NCBI GenBank assembly: GCA_022494885.1
Contig: JAGVSM010002843.1
Span: 1 to 64,000 of the forward strand
DNA from: Micrasema longulum
Lineage: Eukaryota > Arthropoda > Insecta > Trichoptera > Brachycentridae
Length of the DNA stretch: 64,000 nucleotides
Direction: 5' to 3'
Below the pieces are notes generated by a model that was not told the DNA's origin, made no database searches, and saw nothing but the letters and a program-made list of their open reading frames with translations. This document shows positions 1 through 8,710 of the stretch, piece after piece. The translations under genes were made by a program, and so were the position numbers. The stretch's first letter is position 1; each line of letters starts with the position of its first letter.

Positions 1-460
1 GGCAAATAATAAATCAGTCAACTCGTCACGCTACTAAGGGCTTTTACTCTCCACCTCGTCTCCCTGCCTCGCTTCAAACCGGACCTCACCGCCACCTGGG
101 ATATTCGACCGCCGCTACCCCTTGGACTTGGAACTCGGATACTCTTTGGATTGGATTTTGGACCCCGGATAATTTGGACCCTTGGCTACTTCCCCGGAAC
201 ACACCCGGCCGTTCCCGCTGACGGAGAGATACCGGCCTTACAACCCGGTTGCCTGCTTCAGGATTGCGGCCGCCAGTGCTACTCACTAGCGACCCAGCAA
301 GGGATCTCTAGGCAGCGATACCTCCCCCGGAGCTTATCATTCGTCGGCCGAGGCCCGCCTACGCCCGGCCACTCTGCTTTGACATCAGCACCTACAGTAT
401 ACAGTTCTTGTGACTGGCGCGATTGCTACGGAAGCCAGTGATCCGCCGCGTCTGTTACAT
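1..460. other. GC-rich segment of unknown origin, possibly retroelement leader
   Basis: This block is markedly GC-rich against the AT-rich sequence that follows. It has an open frame of about 96 codons on the plus strand (151-441) with a Pro/Arg/Cys-rich product that I do not recognise. The composition and the short T-rich exit at about 460 resemble the GC-rich block near 47.3-47.7 kb, so both may be pieces of LTR-retrotransposon leaders. No long terminal repeat, primer site or gag motif was recognised. It could also be the end of something that continues off the left edge. Confidence 0.25.
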
Positions 461-789
461 TTAAGTAATATTTTATTATATAGAACAAAAATAAAAATTG
501 ATTCGTACGGTTATAAGACTATTGAAAGACATCACACTAAAAATACTAAGGTAGAATTATCTTAATAATCCTTACAAATATTTTACATTTATTATAATAA
601 TACATGTACTATCAATAAATAAATACTAAAAACAATCATTCAAATTACACTCATTTATGCATCCAATATTTTTTTTATTTTAACCTTTTTCTTGGCAATA
701 TATCCTATAGTATACATATGATCTAATTTTTTTATCATAAACTAAAACACGAGTAAAACGAAATTCAGTTAAAACTGCTTTACCACATT

Positions 790-875
790 TACAGTTTACC
801 CTACATATACATAAAGGCGGGCATATACATAAAGGCAGGCATATTGCCTTAAGGCAATTTCTTCCTACCTACCCA
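790..875 (+). repeat. LINE 3'-region fragment
   Basis: The segment around GCCTTAAGGCAATTTCTTCC, preceded by two short copies of an ACATAAAGGCRGGCATAT unit, matches in reverse complement the sequence at about 27410-27475. There it lies downstream in a decayed non-LTR element. This is taken as a small fragment of the same LINE family. Confidence 0.45.
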
Positions 876-995
876 AACTGTTCAATTGGAGAAAATCATG
901 ATGTTTCAGATTCTAAACAGATTCTAACAGGTTACATTAAAAATTACAATTCATGATTCAACTGCATAAAATCAGAATATATATATATATATGTA

Positions 996-1350
996 TACAG
1001 GTGTTCTTTAAACCCTGTCACATCCAAAACCACGATGATCAGTATGATCAAGAAGACATATTGGCGTATATAGCGTTATAAAACAAATAAATTAAAAAAA
1101 AAAAAAAAAAAGCAAATAGTTGCTTACTTCTGCAGGGCCGAAACGAGGAGGGGGAAGGGGGGAATCTGACACTGCGCCGCGCTCCCCTCACTTCTCCCCT
1201 GCAGAAGTAAGCAACCATTTGTTTTTTTCAATATTTTATTTTTTAAATTCTTATTTGTTTTAAATATTTTTTAAAATATGCTTATATGTCTTCTTGCCCA
1301 TACTAATCATCGTGGTTTCGGATGTGACAGGGTTTAAAGAACATCCTGTA
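996..1350. mobile_element. Foldback MITE with TA target duplication
   Basis: Long inverted arms (about 996-1135 and 1197-1350) end in TACAGG...CCTGTA and share the motifs TTTAAACCCTGTCACATCC and TGCAGAAGTAAGCAA on opposite strands. TA dinucleotides flank both ends, as in Tc1/mariner-type insertions. The middle (about 1136-1196) is GC-rich and not repeated. There is no coding capacity. The element lies in the first intron of the nucleoside transporter gene. Confidence 0.7.
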
Positions 1351-1796
1351 TATTATAACAGTTTATCTTATTTATTATTTTACATTTATATATTAACTTC
1401 ATCTCCTTTTGAATATTAATTATAAAAATGGGAAAACTATCAAAACGGATAAAAATGTTAATTGAAGTGGATAATATTTATGATAAAAATAACTGATTTA
1501 ATAAAAATATATTTACGGTCTTAGAATGGGGAAGCTATTCCTAATTAGGCAGTTTAGATGTCTCGCCAGCAAAAAACTAAAAAATAGGTTTGTTTACTTT
1601 ACTAATCATTAAACCTATTGTATATGTAAATTGTAATAAATATGTTCCCGTAAATAATTTTTTTTTTTATTTATTTAATACTTTTTATAAATGATATTTT
1701 AATAATGTACGGTAGCTTTTGCCTTGAACACAATTTCCTAAATAAGTAGAATGTGAGTAATCAAAATAAGACTAAATAATGTGTTAAACGTCTTAC

Positions 1797-2000
1797 ATCA
1801 TTAGCAGTCACAAAGAAATTCCAGGGCATCAAGGATGTTACTCCATAGAGGTAAAAGAGGAAATAAACCAATTTATAGTGATCGACGGGTTCACTTGCAG
1901 ATTTAGGAGGCGTATTATCCACAAGTTCTCTAATCTCACAATCTTCATTGTATTGTTCTTCATTGTCGTGATAAACGTTAGAATTAATCGATTCCGCCAT
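1797..2000 (-). CDS. Equilibrative nucleoside transporter (SLC29), first coding exon, partial
   Basis: This exon encodes an acidic cytosolic N-terminus starting MAESINSN and then the start of transmembrane segment 1, with YLYGVTSLMPWNFFVTAND. The PWNFFxTA signature is diagnostic for SLC29/ENT transporters, which move nucleosides passively across membranes. The exon ends at a GT donor (GAT|GTAAGA, exon base 1797) in the middle of that motif. The remaining exons must lie beyond the left edge, since no continuing ENT sequence was found in 1-1796. The ATG at 2000 was chosen because its residues lead directly into the family; a longer frame opens at 2045 (MLQNYC...) and cannot be excluded. The gene is divergent from the Ror gene. 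Which ENT paralogue this is cannot be judged from one exon. Confidence 0.8.
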
Positions 2001-2045
2001 TGCTACGTAAGAGAGACAATAAGAATTACAATAATTTTGTAGCAA

Positions 2046-3655
2046 TTTATTAAAAGTTACAAACTAAATAAATAACAATTATATAGAAATAAGACAAGCA
2101 ACCACCATTCAGATTTAACGATTTGACAATCGACGAGAATTATTAAAAGACAATGACATTTGACAGATCAGTAGAAAATTATGATAAAAAGATGTGTAAC
2201 TAATTTTTCTACTTTTCTTTCGAAGAATAGACAATATTTGTAAAATAAAACCAATTACTCTTCGGACGAGAAAAAAAGTAACATTGTATCGGAGCTTAAG
2301 TTGAAGCCATCACAGTACTCGCACAAATTTAAAGCTTGTACATATATTGTATATTATTGTTGCACGTCTGCTATTTATGTTTTATGTTTAAATCAATAGT
2401 GTTATTTAATATATTATATTATTTTTTTCATGTACTAGAACATAAAATTAAAATAATATAAATGAATGCCTCGACGCGGGTTATGCCCAGTGAGGTGTTT
2501 ATATAAAAAATATATTTTATGAGAAATAAATAAATAAATAGAATGTTACTTTTCTGAATATAATATTTTATTCAATTATTGGTAAAAAAAAATTAACGTT
2601 TTTTATGTCCAACTTGTGATATATTAGCTAGCGCGTTTGGTTGTCGTGCATGAGTTTGACATGAAATATTTATTTAAAGAGATTTTTCATCGCAGTTAAT
2701 GGGAAAACTAATTCCCACGGGGCGAGAAATTGCGGCGGGTGAAGTCTTAGGGCTTCTACGATATTATTTAACGTAGTGGATTGTATTTTAATTTTAATGA
2801 AATATGTATCGAGGATATTAACTTATGGTATGCAGTGTCAATCGGTCACAACCTCAACGAACGAAATGGATTAGGAATGGATACCACTAATCTGGTTCGT
2901 TCTTGATGGAATTGTGGTGATCCGGCTGGTCAATTGCGAGCGGCACCAGCACTAGAGCAGGCCCCCAATCTGGAGCTGAACGCTGGTGGTTGGTGGAAAC
3001 AAAATCTATGAAGCGGCACAAGTTTAACAAAATAAACGCGTGATTCACGACACGAGGTCTTATTGTGGCGGATGATCAATGGATACTAAGGTGGGAAGTG
3101 AACAGTTGTTATAGGTGTTAAAGTTGTGACAATAATTTGAACAATGCATCCCAACATAATTCGCAACCAGCAATATTTCGTGTTTATACGGAAATATTTT
3201 ATATGAACAATTCACTGTATTTTCAATAACTTTTTTTTTCAATCTTCAAAATATTGTAGGGATTACTTAGACCTGGGGTAGTATTTCAATCGCTCTCACG
3301 CCCTTATTATCTCGTGTATTTACGTACAAAATACACGAGAAAAATTGTTTTCTCGTGCCGCGAGAGTGGTTTGGAATAGCGCCCCTAGACGGTTCATAGT
3401 AATTAGTTTTTTTCTATTGCCGCGTCGTATTAAATGTATAACAAAAAAATATCAGTGCTACTATTATTCAAGCTTTAAACGTTAAATCTTTTTCGTACTC
3501 ATCAAATTTATTGATACAATATAGAGACTAATTGCAATTTTAATTATCTTGACTTATAATTTCGAAGACAGAAAAAAAATGATTTTAACGTTTTCTTGGA
3601 ATTTGATCAGCACATCTACAAAACAATTTCTATCAATTGGAAAATACTAGGGTGA
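2046..3655. other. Upstream/intergenic sequence, no gene seen
   Basis: This is AT-rich sequence between the nucleoside transporter and the Penelope-like element. It probably holds the transporter's 5' UTR and promoter, but no core motif could be fixed. The short open frame at 3060-3242 has no family features. A somewhat GC-richer patch at 2850-3000 has no recognised content. Confidence 0.4.
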
Positions 3656-3659
3656 ATAT

Positions 3660-3741
3660 GAAGGGAATTTCTAAAATATTTTTAAAGACATAAATTTTTC
3701 CATATTCCCTTATTTAAGGTATTCGCCATCCCTGTTGTAAT
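3660..3741 (+). repeat. End fragment of foldback family F
   Basis: The right half (CCATATTCCC...TTTAAGGTATTCGCCATCCCTGTTGTA) matches the right arm of the perfect copy at 44748-44795. The left half is degraded. No full element is present. Confidence 0.5.
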
Positions 3742-3947
3742 TTGTTAACATAAATATGTATTCATAAAATCGTTGCCTGCTTTAATTGTTTTTTAAACAA
3801 ATTTGTAATTGTTTTCCATTTATTTTCTTAATGTCAGGTCTAAATGCAAGTTTTGTGAAATTGAAATATTATAATATTTTTGTTATAATAATAAACATAC
3901 TTTTATAGTTTTATTCCACTTTTATTTATATATTTTTTTATTTTTTT

Positions 3948-3990
3948 CCCAGTGACCGGGTTTTGTCGTGGCCGATATCGTCAGACTGGT
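3948..3990 (-). ncRNA. Hammerhead-ribozyme-like motif, left arm, probably inactive
   Basis: Read on the minus strand from 3990: ACCAGT, the core CTGACGA, a short stem II with loop GCCA, then AAAAC where the core needs GAAAC, then CCGGTC and ACTGGG. It is the counterpart of the motif at 5503-5545. The G-to-A change in the GAAA box and one mismatch in stem I should abolish self-cleavage. Confidence 0.5.
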
Positions 3991-4054
3991 GGGAGACTAA
4001 ACAATTTTATATGTTATATACAAGTGCAAGCAGGGGTTGTAAATCATGATGGTT

Positions 4055-4265
4055 TTTTTTTTTTTTTAATTTAAAATCGGGTTGTGGTCCTGTGGCTAGT
4101 GTCTCGGACTCACGGACCAAAGGCTCGTGGTTCGAATCCCACTCGACCCCAACTCGATTCCATTTTCTAATAATGAGTTATCTATAACTCGTTGAAAATG
4201 GCCTTCAAAATTAAATATTTGGGTAAATCATAAGAACGCAAATATTTATTTAAAAAAAAAAAAAA
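4055..4265 (+). mobile_element. tRNA-derived SINE, family A, inserted in Penelope arm
   Basis: The element has an A-box-like TGGCTAGTGTC and a perfect B box GGTTCGAATCC (near 4130-4140). These are the two internal RNA polymerase III promoter parts of tRNA-derived SINEs. It ends in an A-rich tail (about 4253-4269). It interrupts the left arm of the Penelope element, because the right arm lacks it at the matching point. A second copy lies at 7985-8180 in the opposite orientation. Confidence 0.7.
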
Positions 4266-4528
4266 AAAGAATTCAAATATTAAAATCATTTAAGGATAAG
4301 GTAATTACAATAATAAGAATAAAAGTTTTGTTTTAATGCATATAATAAAAAACTGGTATAATTTTATGAAGTTTTATAATGAAATCGTATTTGCATTACA
4401 TGTATTTAAATTTAATTAAAGCTATAACAGGGGGCGCTGGTTGGTAGTTCCATCAACAGCTATGTCTCCGGGCCCCAGGGGTAATTTAGTGATTCTCTGA
4501 AAGAAAAAATTCCCGGCAGTTAATTCTT

Positions 4529-5115
4529 AAATAAGTTTATTTCTAAAATTTCAAGTTTATCTAATTTTTGGCCTTTGCTGCATGTGTGAAGGAATTGAAC
4601 ATTTGTATTTTTATCAAAAACATGATTTGACTCAATAAAGTGGATCGCAAACGTGGAGTTTTCCTTGTTATTTCTCCAACTTTGGAAGTGTTCGTTAATC
4701 CTAGTTTTGAACGACCTTCCTGTTTGGCCCACGTACTCGGCTTCGTGTGAACCGTAGCGTAGTAAATATGAGCCTGAGTTAGTATCCCTTTCCCTTTGAT
4801 CGTTATTATTAATTAACATTTTCCCCATATTTGAATTGTTATAGAATGCAATAGAACATTCATCTCTGTTAGCTATTTTACTAATTAAATTACTACAATC
4901 TCTGAGATCTGATAGCGTTGCCCATTTTTTACGAGCTTTTGAATCTTTTATAATAAGTCCTTTACTGAGTTGTGATGCGACTAGTTTTTTCTGTTTATTT
5001 TCTTATTAATCGATCAATAAGATCATATTCATATCCACATACAGCGATAACCTCATTCATAAAACATCTCAACATAACATCTCTCATAAACTCGCTGTAT
5101 TTCATAGTTTTATAC
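4529..5115 (-). pseudogene. Penelope-like RT C-terminus and GIY-YIG endonuclease, decayed
   Basis: Read from 5115 downward, the translation starts near MKYSEFMRDVMLRC and continues to EYDLIDRLIRK. One frameshift is needed near 5000, after which it runs on as KQKKLVASQLSKGLIIKD. The last part (4828-4529) contains GSYLLRYGS...EYVGQTGRSFKTRINEH, the GIY-YIG-type endonuclease core of Penelope-like proteins, in which YVGQTGR is the conserved region with the catalytic Arg, followed by R.NEH. Most of the reverse transcriptase domain is missing, so this is a 5'-truncated, non-functional copy. The product normally nicks target DNA and copies the element's RNA in the nucleus. Confidence 0.7.
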
Positions 5116-5502
5116 ATAGACTTTTACGTGTACCTTTAAATAATAATAACTTTAACATTGAATTAAATACAATTAAATCATTAGCACGCAATAATGGACT
5201 TTCAGAGAATCACTAAATTACCCCTGGGGCCCGGAGACATAGCTGTTGATGGAACTACCAACCAGCGGCCCCTGTTATAGCTTTAATTCAATTTAAATAC
5301 ATATAATTTCCCAGTAAAACTTCATAAAATTATACCAGTTTTTATTATACACATTCAAACAAAACTTATATTCTTATAATTGTATTTACCCTATACTTTA
5401 ATGATTTTAATTTAAATTCTTTTATTTCCATAATTTTATAATATCATGATTTACAACCCCTGCTTGCACTTGTATATAACATCGAAATTTGTTTCGTCTC
5501 CC

Positions 5503-5545
5503 ACCAGTCTGACGATGTCGGTCACGATGAAACAAGGTCACTGGT
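5503..5545 (+). ncRNA. Hammerhead-ribozyme-like motif, right arm
   Basis: The order is stem I 5' strand ACCAGT (5503-5508), core CTGACGA (5509-5515), stem II GTCG/CGAT closed by loop GTCA, core GAAA (5529-5532), a two-pair stem III (A-U, C-G) with loop AAG, cleavage triplet GTC (5537-5539), and stem I 3' strand ACTGGT (5540-5545). The ACCAGT/ACTGGT pairing is perfect. This is the layout of hammerhead motifs with a minimal stem III known from Penelope-like terminal repeats. One unpaired U sits between the first core and stem II. Activity is inferred, not shown. Confidence 0.6.
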
Positions 5546-5612
5546 AAAAAAAAATATATGAAAAAAGTGGAATAAAACTATAAAAGTATTTTTATTATTA
5601 TAATTAAAATGC

Positions 5613-6500
5613 AGTTCCACCAAGAAATGTCCGTAGAAAAACTCAATAAAATAATATTTTTGGTTGAAATTTTTTAGTGCATTCGATTACTTATTGATTT
5701 TGTCATTTGCTCAGTGGCCCAATATTTTTTGTGGCAAACCAGATAAACGAGTAAAAATAAAACCAATATTTGATCGAAGAATAATAATTTTGTATTTATA
5801 GAATATTTCAAGGTACATATCTTAAAAATGAGTTATTTATTTACATATAAAATTAGAATAAAACTTAAATTGCCATATTTATTACATCTTGATTACTATC
5901 AATAAAATTATTATTCTGGCGGAATAAAATTTCATCCAATAAATGATTCTTTATTCAGTTTTATATAAAACGAGCTGAACACGGCAATGCTTTGCTATTG
6001 CTAGATTTAAGTTCTTGCTAAATAGATTAAATAAACACAATCGAAAGTTTGATATCAATTATTGTATTTAGTCGAAATTAGATATGTAATATGATATAAT
6101 TTTTGTGTTTCGGTTTAAATAAATTGTGAGAACAGAGAATTTTGATGAATACGTGCTCGAACATTGTTTTCCTGTCACTGCCTTGCAGATGCCTCCCCAT
6201 ACTATGCGAAAAAGATAACTGCATTTCAGACCTTTCGTCAGAATAGACAAAATTGACGTTTCGTTGTACCGTTTTCCGCACCTCAAAACTGAACAGATTT
6301 TGTTATTTTTTTAGACAGAGTATCAGAATAAAATTTTCTGTATCGGTATGTTTTGCGTTTTTCAAAAAAAGTTATATTTGTATACCGTGTGCCCAAAGAC
6401 AGCAGATAAAACTGTGCTTTTTACGGGTTTGAATGGTTCTAGTTCCCATAGCAAACATTTTTTTAAAAAACGAAACAGTATAGGGACACGCCAATGGTAA
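5613..6500. other. AT-rich intergenic sequence, no gene seen
   Basis: The short open frames here (for example 6068-6286 minus) have no recognisable motifs and overlap each other in different frames. No host exon is supported. Confidence 0.4.
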
Positions 6501-6504
6501 ATAT

Positions 6505-6835
6505 CTATAATGTGTAAAAAAAAAGCTCTGCGCTGGTTTGGACATGTAGAGCGAATGAGCAACGAAAGAACGGCTAAAAATATTTACAATGCAAATGTTC
6601 ATGGATGCAGAAATAGAGGAAGACCGTGAAAGACATGGCAAGACCAAATCCAACAAATACCTGAAGATGGACGTATGGTAAAAGTCGGAATAATCGGCAC
6701 GCGTGCATGAGAAGATCTATGAATGTAGAGGAAGTGAAATCTGAATGCAAAGATAGAGTGATGAGGTGTTCTATCCTCTCTGCCTACCCTTACGGGAAAC
6801 GGCGTAATAGTTTGTTGTTGTTGTTATTGTAAAAA
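6505..6835 (+). mobile_element. Non-LTR retrotransposon 3' end, decayed (family L1)
   Basis: The plus-strand translation contains [22 protein letters not shown] and GCRNRGRP, interrupted by stops. This is the C-terminal tail typical of endonuclease/reverse-transcriptase LINEs of insects. It is followed by a CCTACCCTTACGGGAAACGG motif and a TTG-repeat tail. Clear relatives lie at 30965-31410, 32255-32765 and 48345-48695. Confidence 0.7.
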
Positions 6836-7424
6836 GGCATTTCTCTAGTGCCATTCAGAGAGAAAATACAGACCGCGTTTGCTTTTAAGATTAAACATAA
6901 TTAAGTATACTTCCAAAACTTTACTAAAAAATGTTTAATAAAAACCGTTCGGATAAACGTGAAAAAGATGTTGTAACTTTTCATTGGTAAGTAGGTATCT
7001 GGGTACTTGTTTATGATTGAATTCAGAGCTTGAAATAATTCATTTTCAAATACTGAAATTAAGTAGGTACCTAAGTAATTCTTTATGTTTGAATTCCAAA
7101 ACATAAAAGAATTTATTATTTTCAAATAAAGAATTCTTTTAACAAATGTCAAACTCTGCTCAGTGATGCATTTTAGTCAGGAATGCGATTTACAAAAATG
7201 TTAGTTGACATTATTTTAGTATAGCTAAAAATCCAGTAAAAAGAAATAAACAGATAAAAGTTATAAGGAATTCAATGAAACAATCTGACTGGGATCCATA
7301 AAAAAACGAATGTTCTTTGTAAACATTCAAAAACCATATTTTTTTACACGCAAAAAAATAACGTCCATCCTTTTTTTGTATCCGCATTCTCGGCAAACAA
7401 TCCTTTTGAACTAATAATTGTATG

Positions 7425-7765
7425 AAGCAAGACGCATGACAGCCAGAATATACGAATATATCTCAAATCCAGGAACTAGACATAAGAGAAAGATTAATAT
7501 CAATGTGCGAAAAAAGAATCCTGCAGTTCTTTGGCCATATTTCTAAGGGGAACTCTAATAGTTTCGAGAAAACTAGCCTCCTGGGAAATGTTGTAAGAAC
7601 AAGGTCGCGTGGACGTCAACCGATAAGATAGAGCGGCTCGGTCACTGAATGATCCAAAAATTCATTGACAAATGCCTACAGAACAGCACAAGACTGTTCC
7701 AGATGGAGGTAGTCTAGAGTCGGGCGTGATCACCATCCTTAGACATGAGGCACGGATTGAAGAGA
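7425..7765 (+). mobile_element. Second non-LTR retrotransposon C-terminal fragment
   Basis: The translation includes LDIRERLISMCEKRILQFFGHISKG, NVVRTRSRGRQPIR and later broken frames. ILQFFGHISKG and the RGRxP context are like the tail encoded near 63.7-63.9 kb, so this is a LINE remnant from a family different from the 6505-6835 copy. Stops and shifts show it is dead. Confidence 0.55.
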
Positions 7766-7984
7766 GTGATTTTTGTAATAGAGTATATTATTTTAGCATA
7801 TTTTTCTGTTTCATTTTAAGATTTTAAATTTTTTTAATATGACTTTGTGAATGACGATTTATAATGCACTATTATGAAGCACGGAGGCTCTGTCATTTAT
7901 AGTTTTTCTGAATATTTTTTGAAAAAAGAGGGTTTTTTTTTAATATTTAGAAGAATTTTTCATTAAAAACAAAGTTTTTTTTAT

Positions 7985-8180
7985 GTGAAAATAAATATTT
8001 GCGTTCTTATTATTTACTCAAATATTCCATTTTGAGGACCATTTTCAAAGAGTTGTAAATAACTCACTATTAGAAAATGGGAATCAGGGAATTAGGGTTG
8101 AAAAGTGGCATTTGAACCATGGACCTCTGAGCCGAGAGTCCGAGACACTAGCCACGGGACCACAACCTGATTCTTTTTTA
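7985..8180 (-). mobile_element. tRNA-derived SINE, family A
   Basis: This is the reverse-complement counterpart of the SINE at 4055-4265. It shares ATTTGCGTTCTTA, the AACTC..TATTAGAAAATGG segment and a degraded B box (GGTTCAAATGC on the minus strand). It lies upstream of the Ror start codon, about 530 bases away. Confidence 0.6.
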
Positions 8181-8710
8181 TTTTCAATTCAATTATTTCG
8201 TGATTAATAATTTGAATGTTAATTTTTGTAGTTGTCAGTTCAAATTAAAATAAAATAAATGTAAATGAAAAATATTTTTGATCGACTTTTTGGGTCAAAT
8301 ACTTCTATGTGCGTTTATTGCAAAAATATTATGATGCAATTCTAGTCTATGATACTTCTTTGATTATCTTTTGTGCCACCACTGCCATCCTTCACTAACT
8401 TCACTTTATGATTTCTATGCATTTCTAATTTCTATTTCTATTGACAAAATAGGTGAAAAAGAAAGCGATTTATTTTAGTTTTCGGTGCTTCTCGTTCTGC
8501 TTCGATATTCAGGAAATTACGTTTAAAGCAGTAGAAGCTTTTTGTTTTTGGTGTAACGTTGCTATAGTTTGTGAAAGAAAATTCAATATGTTTTGATACA
8601 TACATAATGTAATAATTTCTAAATATCATGGTTTCCTAAGGGTTTCATCAGTAGTCCCTATGATCTTATGAAGTTATGCTAGTCTCGTTATCCATTTATT
8701 TCTAGTTATT

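Larger units (their letters stand above)
3880..5612 (-). mobile_element. Penelope-like retroelement with inverted terminal arms
   Basis: A decayed reading frame on the minus strand (about 5115-4529) carries the end of a reverse transcriptase and a GIY-YIG endonuclease. It lies between two long inverted arms: left about 3880-4501 and right about 5196-5612. The arms share the sequences next to the coding part (AGAGAATCACTAAATTACCCC), the middle (GGTTGTAAATCATGAT) and the outer ends (AGTGGAATAAAACTATAAAAG). Penelope-like elements are known for RT plus GIY-YIG proteins, terminal repeats that can be inverted, and hammerhead ribozyme motifs; all three are visible. The left arm is interrupted by a SINE at about 4055-4265. 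Outer limits are approximate because the ends are AT-rich. Confidence 0.75.

Noticed and set aside
1761..1796. Extension of the nucleoside transporter frame past position 1797
   Set aside because: The open frame continues, but a GTAAGA donor interrupts the conserved membrane segment exactly there, so these bases are intron.
4072..4145. Possible functional tRNA gene
   Set aside because: It has a perfect B box, but it continues into a dispersed SINE body with an A-rich tail and lacks a clear cloverleaf acceptor stem.
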